Shown here piece by piece: positions 56,850 through 64,000 of a DNA stretch of 64,000 bases. Below the pieces are notes generated by a model. The model was given only the letters and a program-made list of their open reading frames with translations, made no database searches and was not told the origin of the DNA. The stretch comes from Apoderus coryli. Its lineage: Eukaryota; Arthropoda; Insecta; Coleoptera; Attelabidae. The stretch is from assembly GCA_911728435.2 (NCBI GenBank), contig OU452199.1, positions 41,985,253 through 42,049,252 on the forward strand. The letters run 5' to 3'. Position 1 is the stretch's first letter; the number at the start of each line of letters is the position of its first letter. A program made the translations under genes and the position numbers.

Positions 56850-58013
56850 ATTTATTTATTTTATTTATTTATTTAGATTACATCTACCCAGACAGAAACA
56901 CATCCAATTACAGGGCAGGTACATTACAAAACGATAAAATTAACATAAATACACGTTTCAACATTGTAAATAATACAAATATTACAATCGCAAAAAATAG
57001 TCAAAATTATAATGGTTTAACAACAAATATTTATCTAAAAAACACTTTTTTAATATAAGATATGGTATTAAAAAACACATCAATATCGTTACTCACCGAG
57101 TCACAAACAGAACACATCTCAAACAATGGCGAAAAGAGCAACAAGTTGGTACGTGTGATATGCAAGTAAAAGCTAGAACCATAATTACGCTTTCTCGTAT
57201 GTGGAGCATGAAAAGGTATCATCGAAAGTAGGTCCGGAGAGTCAATGATGTCATTCACGATTTTGAATAGGAACAGGAGTGAGGCATCTTCTCTACGCTT
57301 ATCAAGAGGTACAAAATAAAAACGACCCAGAAGTTCATCATGGGGAAATCCCAAGGTTGGATACACTCCGTCACACTTAAACCACAAATATTTCACAAAT
57401 CCTCGCTGAATCCTCTCAAAGCTATTCGAGTGCAACGCATAACCAGGACTCCACACAACAGACGCATTCCAATTTCGATCTAACGAAGGAATTATACAGT
57501 AAAATAAGAGTTTTAGGTGACACAAAATGCTTTGTATTTCTCATAACAAAACCCAGACTCTTACAGGAAGACGAAACCACATCAATCACATGCCCCACAA
57601 AACTAAGTTTAGCGTCAAAGAGCACCCCCAGATCCTTAACCTCATCGCATATTTTAAGCGGAACAGAGTCAATGTTATACACAAATTTTATTGGATTTAC
57701 CTTACGAGTAAAAGTTACAGAACAACACTTATCCAAATTAAGGGCAAGCCTGATGTTTTGAATGCACCAGTCAAGCAGGACATTCAGATCATTCTGCAAT
57801 TGAAGACAGTCAGAATTTGAGGTAATCAGTGAATAAACCTTAAAATCATCAGCAAAGAGTAGGGAGCGACATTTCACGCCATTAACAATGTCATTAGTAA
57901 AACACATAAATAAGAGGGGACCCAACACAGAACCCTGCGGCACTCCAGATGTTGCACGGATAATATCGGACTTGAAACCACGATAAGTAGACAGAAATTT
58001 TAAAAGATCCACA
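56850..58013 (-). mobile_element. 5'-truncated Jockey-like LINE, RT C-terminal half (related to copies A/B)
   Basis: A (TTTA)n tail at 56850-56875 and a 3' UTR phrase 'cccagacagaaacacatccaat' mark the 3' end. The minus strand encodes 'ATSGVPQGSVLGPLLFMCFT', 'LLFADDFKVYSLI' (FADD box), 'VKDLGVLFDAKLSFVGHV', 'SLGFVMRNTKHFVSPKTLIL' and 'YALHSNSFERIQRGFVKYLW'. A frameshift and a disturbed join near 57470-57525 split it. It is a different subfamily of the LINE at 1385 and 39894, with matching motif order. The 5' truncation lies at about 58013. Confidence 0.85.
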
Positions 58014-58781
58014 GATAAACCTTAACTTAATGAAGCTCCCATGATTCCAAGACCACTCAATCTTTCTGGGTTTTATTGGTTAATTATTGAAAGAATGGGA
58101 TTACTAACATATAAAATAATGTTAACATTAATCTTAGTACGGTACTGCTTCTCTAGTTCTCCGGATCTGATAAAAATCCTCAATGTCTATTCGCTGTACA
58201 GACAGAGCATAATAAATAATGTAATAAGAATAAATCGGCATGAAAAATAGTACAAAACGAAACAATTTTCTTGGGCGTACTACGTAAATCGTCAGTACCA
58301 AGTAGTGGGAATATAAGTAAGTATATATTTTTTACTTTTTGATTATTATGAAAGAAAACAAGAAGTACGATTGGTGAATGTTGGAATTTGTTGCGGTGCT
58401 TGCGTGTGGCTTATTTTGCTTCTTGCTTTTTAAGTTCTCCCACGCTCAACGCAATATTTTATATCAAATACTATATAAACAAAAACTGGGATCGATGCAG
58501 TATGTACAGGGTGGCCCAAGCTGGAAAACGGACATGCGTTTTCCAGGCACAAATTTTATGAAAAACTCAATGGTGGAATCAGATGTTGGCTATGTTAAAC
58601 TGTTTCGCTGCTATAGGGGGTGTTTCTTAATTTTGGTCGATTTCGTTTTTGGTAATAAATAAAAATCTCTTTACGAATATACAGGGTGTCCCAAAATTAA
58701 CTTAAAATAATTTAAAGAGACATTGTAGCAAAAATAAGATTTTTTTTTCATATGAACATACCGGGTCGAAGTTCGATATTA
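58014..58781. other. No gene; MITE ends
   Basis: CAGGGTGGCC at about 58504 and CAGGGTGTCC at about 58681 are MITE-type ends. The open frame at 58378-58662 begins with a hydrophobic stretch but spans MITE sequence, so I do not call it a gene. Confidence 0.4.
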
Positions 58782-59210
58782 TTATATAAAATGGATGACC
58801 GAGTGCAAGTGGACGCTATCTACACTGATTTCCGTAAGGCATTTGACAAAATTAGTCACCAAATATTGATGGATCGTCTTGCTGAGATAGGTGTTACGGC
58901 TGACTTGCTAAGATGGATATGGTCATATATCACTAGAAGAAAACAAGTTGTTTCTTTATACAATTTTGAATCTGAAGCTTTTAATGTACCATCTGGTGTT
59001 CCTCAGGGTAGTCATCTGGGTCCTCTGTTTTTTATTATATATATCAGTGACATAAACACATGCTTCAAAAATTCCCAATTTAAACTTTATGCAGACGACC
59101 TAAAACTATATAAAACTGTATCTAATCTTAATGACAGCAAGCTATTGCAGGATGATTTGGATAGGTTGGTTGTGTACAGTACAGAAGCCTTAGAATTCGC
59201 CATGTTTTGC
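58782..59210 (+). pseudogene. LINE RT palm fragment (Jockey-like)
   Basis: The frame reads 'VQVDAIYTDFRKAFDKISHQ', 'ILMDRLAEIGVTADLLRWIW', 'VPSGVPQGSHLGPLFFIIYI' and 'QFKLYADDLKLYKTVSNLND', with both catalytic Asp motifs intact in one frame of about 140 codons. It lacks the fingers, thumb and endonuclease. It lies between 17-bp inverted repeats (58765-58781 and 59460-59476), so it may have been captured by or inserted into a CAGGGTG-type element. Confidence 0.75.
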
Positions 59211-59699
59211 ATATAATACTAGTGGTAACTTTTGAACCACTCTGTATAAGTTTATAAAATTTTAGTATGATTAATGTAAAGTCTAAACCAATGATATTGT
59301 GGAATAATAAATAGGGCTTTCCATTTAAAAAAACGTAAGTTTGGTTCACCCTGATGAGAAGAACCACCCTGTACAAATAACAATAATTTTAAAATACGTA
59401 CTTTCTGACTGCCTAAACACTGGCTGCTTAGTTTTGCGTGAAATTTTTGGTCTTTGAAGTAATATCGAACTTCGACGCACTAATAACTCACCCTGTATAT
59501 CTGCTTCGTTTTTCAGATTATTTGTAAATTCCTGACGATGGTTTTTTAGTAATATTTCCGAAACGCGTCTCGATACCAAAGTGAAATTTGGCACACTTAC
59601 GTATGTTTGTAGTTAATTTCGGGACACCCTGTATAGGGTGTCCTTTTTAAGTGATACCACTATTGCTATCTCAGAAACCTTAAGAGGTACGAGGTCGGT
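59211..59699. other. MITE ends, no gene
   Basis: It contains CAGGGTG-type ends in both orientations at about 59240, 59348, 59363, 59490 and 59626-59643. The last is back-to-back ('gacaccctgtatagggtgtcc'). Non-coding. Confidence 0.5.
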
Positions 59700-59960
59700 T
59701 AAATTACCAACCCAACCCAACCCTATACTTTGAAACCAACCCAAACCAAACCCAACCCTACCCTATACTTTGAAACCAAACCAACCCAAACCAAACCCAA
59801 CCCTACCCTATACTTTGAAACCAAACCAACCCAAACCAAACCAAACCCAACCCAACCCTACCCTATACTTTGAAACCAAACCAACCCAAACCAAACCCAA
59901 CCCAACCCTACCCTCTACTTTGAAACCAACCCAAATCAAACCCAAACCAAACCAAACCGT
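59700..59960 (+). repeat. CCCAA/CCAAA-rich minisatellite, about 5 units
   Basis: The phrase 'ctatactttgaaacc' (last unit 'ctctactttgaaacc') recurs five times, separated by variable runs of CCCAA, CCAAA and CCCTA. Unit length varies between about 45 and 65 bp. It is embedded between inverted phrases 'tatctcagaaacc' (about 59671) and 'gtttctgagata' (about 59985) next to CAGGGTG ends. The open frame across it is low-complexity Pro/Thr/Lys and not a protein. Confidence 0.75.
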
Positions 59961-60142
59961 TTACCATATTATCAAATTGTTCTTAGTTTCTGAGATACAG
60001 GGTGATATGTGAAAAACGCCGAATTCGACTTTGTTAAATAATTCCAAAACTATTTATTTCCGGGATATGGTTTAAATTAGAAAGTTGTTTAGGTTCAGTT
60101 TCTCTACAAGATTTAATTTTAAAATTTCTCTAGATTTAACCT

Positions 60143-60175
60143 CCGACGTTTCGTCTGTCGGCAACGACCATCAAC
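60143..60175 (-). ncRNA. Degenerate hammerhead-like motif
   Basis: Minus strand: TTGATGG in place of CTGATGA, a weak GTC..GAC hairpin, GAAA, ACGT, C. The conserved box is mutated at its ends, so activity is not expected. Probably a PLE relic. Confidence 0.35.
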
Positions 60176-60805
60176 TTTGTTTTTAAATAAAGCGTTTGTC
60201 ATTGTCTTTAAAATAAAATAACAGTCAGGCATGCCTGTCGACGTTTTGATATGAATATAACTTCATATTTTTTTTTTCCAAGTACGGACCTGAAAATGTG
60301 TTGAAGAATAAATTGGAAATATTTTAAGAGCCTTTTTTCTTGCATTTTTTTCACTCTCAACTCAGACTATTGTTATCAGAATGAAAATCATTTTAGAATA
60401 ATATGGCGAATTTCAAAACGAACGTGCACATTTTTTAAGTGTTTGAACCGCATTTTGAGCAAAAGCTGTAAGTAATTTCGATTAGTAGGCGTAGATTTCA
60501 TTTTGATTTACTTTTGTTCTAATTTAATTTAATAGCCAACTTGACTAAGGCTGTTTGATCAGTTCCCCGTGTATTGGCAAGTATTGGGCATTGATAAAGG
60601 ACCCCTATGTACCTATGAACCTCCTCGAAATTCAAATTCCTAACATGGAAGATAACGGGGGTGTCAGCTTTCCCGCGGACACCCTGTATGTAATTGAAAA
60701 ATCTCAAAAAACACTTATTTTCAATAATAAGTTAAATAGAATTGTCAAAATTGGGTTTCTTCATTTCAAAAATTGACTTTATGCTATTTAATTGTTATAC
60801 TTATT
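60176..60805. other. No gene recognised
   Basis: AT-rich; one 'gacaccctgtatg' MITE end at 60677. Confidence 0.45.
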
Positions 60806-61175
60806 TTAGATAGATAGATAGATCTTTATTTACCATAGTAGCAATTACAAAAATTTCATAATTACAATTTACAGCACGTCCAAATTGAAAATTTACAATT
60901 CAACTTGTAAAATCTTTGTATAACATATATATGTATGTATAAACAACAATCACGATTACATTTTACAAACAAATTTCAATATATTTTATCTCAAATCCAA
61001 CAAGGCGTATAGACCATCATTTTCAAAATGAGTGTGACATGTACTCATCAACTGAATAAAAACAATTACTTAAGAGTAGTTCCTTTATTTTTCTTTTAAA
61101 TGTATTCTTGTTTAAAATTTTGAAGCTAGCAGGAAGCTTATTGTATAGTTTTATACTTAGCGAGTTATTTTGCCT

Positions 61176-61997
61176 TTAGTTAAGTCTAAAACGTGGCGCA
61201 ATGGTCAGCCCAACGGAACGAGTATTGTGGTCATGAACCTGTCCGTGCTTAGGGAACCTATCCTTATGCTCATGAATTTCCATGAGCTGGTGATACACAT
61301 AAACACAAGGCAAAGGCATTATCCTGTACCCAAGAAAGAATGGACGACAGTGATCAATAAGCCCCGCACCAGCCAACAGTCTAATAGCTTTCTTCTGTAG
61401 CCTGGGTGAGTTGCCCCAAAGAATAACCCTGTATGCAATACGCGAATGAAACAATCCATAATAGACAGACTTAAGAACCTCAAAGGAAAGCGCCGTTCTG
61501 AGTTGCCTAATCACAAATAAAATACCAGACAGCTTACTACTCAGCTGACTCACGTGTTCGGCCCAATTCAAACCGCCATCAACAACAATCCCAAGTATTT
61601 TGCAAGAGTCATTACTAGCAAATTTAGGGTTACTAGAAAAACAAATTTGTTTAGTTTTGTTGCAATTTAATTGTAAATTATTTGTTGAGAACCAGACTTC
61701 GGCTGCTTCCAGGACATCCTTAGACAAAATGTTGAGATTCTCAAACACACCCGATGTACTCAAAAAGGACGTGTCATCAGCAAACAATACACAGCGACAT
61801 TTGTCGTTCATGTAAGAACATATATCGTTTATATATATTATGAAAAACAGGGGACCCAGTACCGACCCCTGGGGCACACCGTGCTTGACGTCAACCCTGA
61901 TGGACTCAATATTTCCCACTTTAACACACTGTTGTCTACCAGTGAGGTAAAACTTTATAAGATTCCAAGGAACACCTCTCACACCGTAAAAATGCAA
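61176..61997 (-). pseudogene. LINE RT palm, thumb and C-terminus
   Basis: An uninterrupted 273-codon frame: 'HGVPQGSVLGPLFFIIYIND', 'CRCVLFADDTSFLSTSGVFE' (FADD box), 'LNCNKTKQICFSSNP', 'CKILGIVVDGGLNWAEHVSQ', 'LFHSRIAYRVILWGNSPRLQ' and ending 'HNTRSVGLTIAPRFRLN'. It continues the RT of 62004-62594; one frameshift at about 62000 separates 'KAFDCVSHTIL' from 'HFYGVRG'. Confidence 0.85.
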
Positions 61998-62003
61998 CTT
62001 TTC

Positions 62004-62594
62004 CTAAAGAATAGTATGCGAGACACAGTCGAACGCCTTGGCAAGGTCACACACCATCAACGATGCGTGCTCCCTCCGCTCAAAGGCATCAACTATGCCT
62101 GCCACAATCTCCGACACTGCTTTGACCGTGCTCCGTCCGGATCGAAAACCAAACTGAGCAGAGTCAAACAGGTCATGTTCATCAAAATATTCTATTAGTC
62201 TATTTTTCAGCAGTACCTCAATGACTTTAGAGAAGATTACAGTAATTGATATTGCTCTGTAATTACCCAGAAATCTTTCGGGAAAAATACCGGTAGTAAA
62301 ACATAAGTTTGCCAAATTGGTCATAGGCACAACAAGGATATCCACAGAATTTTTAATCAAAACAGAATTCAAGTCATACACGTCATTTGCGGTTGACGAT
62401 TTAATACTATTTATAACTGAAAAAACCTCATACTCTGTGACTGGAGTAAGAAAAAAGCTAGCGCTGGGACTTTTCACACCCTTTAAAAAATCGACTGCAT
62501 CAAACGCATTCGCAGGTAGATTCTGAATTATATCCTCTGCCACAGAACTGAAGTAGACATTAAAATCATCTGGAGTCAGGCCAGAACGGGGCAA
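62004..62594 (-). pseudogene. LINE RT fingers and first palm motif
   Basis: The 196-codon frame contains 'EVFSVINSIKSSTANDVYDL', 'GIFPERFLGNYRAISITVIF', 'SAQFGFRSGRSTVKAVSEIV' and 'ASLMVCDLAKAFDCVSHTIL' (first catalytic Asp). The block before 'YRAISI' appears shortened (the usual KxAxVxPVxK strand is missing), suggesting an internal deletion as well as the frameshift at its C-terminal end. Confidence 0.85.
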
Positions 62595-62676
62595 TTGCTT
62601 ACCTTTAGAGTTTACTAGGTGATTGACTTATTTCCAGCTATCCCTTGCTAGATTCGCAGACTGACTCAAATACCCA

Positions 62677-63645
62677 TCAAAAGCCAACCCTTTTTACATT
62701 GCATATAATTTTAATACCCTCCAAAATATGTCTTTTATTTTCAAGATCCGAGTTCCACCATTTAACGGGTGGGTTTTTATTATCTGCAACCCTTCTCAAA
62801 GGAAAGCACTCCCTCACAATGCGACTAAAAGCGCCTATTAAATAATCCGCGGAGTGATCAACATCCAAAACAGCCGAAGCCATCGATCCCCAATCAATCT
62901 CCAACAGCCGCCGTCTAAAATCATTCACTCCATAATCAGTCAGCACTCTACGCCAGATACACGGAAGTTCACTCACCTTACCATGAATAAACATATATTG
63001 ACCCAAATGATCAGCCAAGCACGGCTCATGAACACCCACCTCAAACCTATTAGAATCCAGGTTGGTAATAATATTATCAATGCATGTTGACGAATACTGT
63101 GTAATTCTGGTATTATCAGTGATCGTGGGCCTGAGGCCAAAAGACTGAAAAACGCTGTTCAGCTGACTCAAATCATTTGATTGCTCTCTAAAATTAATGT
63201 TGAAATCACCCGTGATAATTAAGTTCCCATTGCAACCAAAAGTAGTATCCAACAACAGCGCTTCAAGAGTGTCAAAAAACACTGAGCTGTCACCCACACA
63301 TGACCGGTACGCCACGATCAGGACTATCTTAAATTCTATAAGCTCTATAGCCGCGAATTCAGAATCAAGCTCACGACCATAAGTCGCTAGATCTATAGTT
63401 CTATATTTAAAATTATTTTTTATAAAGATGGAAACACCTCCATGCTTTCGTACACTTTTACAAAAGGAACTCGCAAGAGAGTATCCTACAATTTGGATAT
63501 TATTCTGATTAGATTCAGTTAACCAGTGCTCCGAAATACAGAGTACGCTTACCCTATACTTTGACAGAAACACATTAATACGGTCAACCTTGTTAGAGAG
63601 AGATTGTACATTGATAAGATAAATAGATAATAATTGTTTATACAC
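62677..63645 (-). pseudogene. LINE AP-like endonuclease domain
   Basis: The 322-codon frame encodes the target-nicking endonuclease: 'INVQSLSNKVDRINVFLSKY', 'VSVLCISEHWLTESNQNN', 'RKHGGVSIFIKNNF', 'NLIITGDFNINFRE' (GDFN active site), 'STCIDNIITNL' and 'ADHLGQYMFI' (the SDH motif reads ADH). It is open throughout, but the join to RT at 62594-62677 is out of frame, so the polyprotein is broken. Confidence 0.85.
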
Positions 63646-63650
63646 CCTGT

Positions 63651-64000
63651 ATAGTTAATAATTATGATGATTATGCCACAAGCCACTGGTTTCTAAGTAT
63701 TTCGGTTAAATAGCTATAATCCGTTTTCACATTCCATAAAAATATAAAAGTTTCTGAAATACAGTTGCAGGAATAAAGGGAAATCCAACTAAAATTTGTG
63801 TAATCCAATAGAGAAAATTGAGAAAAGGGAGAATATAGTGTCTAACAAAACTAAATCCAATTTCCACAATTGCTCGGAATTATTGTTGAGCTTTCATTTC
63901 TCTTCCACCATCGACGATGTCCTTTGGGATTTTCAAATATTGTAGAAATATAGACGATGAAAAAAAATTGTTGTTGTGGCAACTTATTTGCTAGGTAGTC
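63651..64000. other. No gene recognised
   Basis: AT-rich flank to the window end; nothing identified. Confidence 0.5.

Larger units (their letters stand above)
60806..63650 (-). mobile_element. Long LINE (Jockey/CR1-like), nearly complete ORF2
   Basis: The (TAGA)n tail at 60806-60822, followed by 'gatctttatttacc' (an AATAAA-like signal in element sense), marks the 3' end. Reading right to left on the minus strand come the endonuclease (62677-63645), RT fingers (62004-62594), RT palm, thumb and C-terminus (61176-61997), and a 3' UTR of about 370 bp. ORF1 and the 5' UTR are absent: the right boundary falls at a CACCCTGTAT MITE end near 63645. It is the longest LINE in the window. Confidence 0.85.

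Noticed and set aside
59700..59960. CRISPR-like array of repeats
   Set aside because: Units vary in length, spacers are also repetitive, and the context is a eukaryotic genome.
59700..59960. Telomeric repeat
   Set aside because: Insect telomeres are TTAGG/CCTAA; this array is CCCAA/CCAAA with a conserved CTATACTTTGAAACC core.
59770..60012. Open frame of 80 codons across the C-rich minisatellite
   Set aside because: Pro/Thr/Lys repeats arise from translating the repeat unit; no start context or family.

Overview
This window looks like intergenic or heterochromatin-like nuclear DNA from an insect. It is AT-rich and I find no confidently intact host gene in 64 kb. Almost everything recognisable is transposable-element DNA of kinds common in arthropods: Jockey-like and RTE-like non-LTR retrotransposons (LINEs), mariner and other Tc1/mariner elements, a hAT element, Penelope-like elements (PLEs) with hammerhead-ribozyme-like motifs, a BEL/Pao gag fragment, and many short elements ending in CAGGGTG. 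The GGTA/TACC microsatellites and the element mix suggest a hemipteran, possibly an aphid. That placement is a guess.

Layout. 1-8.1 kb: pieces of one Jockey-like LINE family, an ACGT-rich repeat, and a mariner whose transposase 5' half is replaced by a LINE segment. 10.9-14.5 kb: a hAT element with a near-perfect 8-bp target duplication, filled with PLE and LINE pieces. 15.6-18.4 kb and 23.5-24.5 kb: broken Tc1/mariner transposases. 19.0-20.8 kb: an apparently uncommon DNA transposon with 30-bp perfect terminal inverted repeats (TIRs), repeated subterminal motifs and a decayed gene with 'FSDG' and 'NHGQNEGD' motifs. 25-26 kb: a Crypton/DUF3504-type gene remnant. 27.8-28.8 kb: a 1-kb hairpin element with a 201-bp MITE at its axis. 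32.7-36.0 kb: three nested elements, the innermost an apparently intact DD41D transposon with inverted repeats of about 365 bp. 38.6-42 kb: an internally deleted mariner, then a LINE split by a BEL/Pao-derived segment whose two ends are the same LTR end in inverted orientation. 42.8-48.7 kb: Jockey and RTE-type LINEs nested in each other, one carrying a perfect 115-bp-arm palindrome. 49.9-58 kb: mariner ends, a full-length but catalytically broken DD41D-type transposase, and another LINE. 58.7-64 kb: a LINE RT fragment, a CCCAA-rich minisatellite and a long LINE.

How the parts relate. LINE reverse transcriptases presumably spread the LINE copies and perhaps the 265-bp palindromic insertion. 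The intact DD41D transposase at 33.7-34.8 kb is the only plausible current source of transposase, and its ends resemble the many CAGGGTG MITE ends here. Other coding pieces are broken by frameshifts, stops or truncation. Family assignments come from reading motifs by eye; no database was searched.
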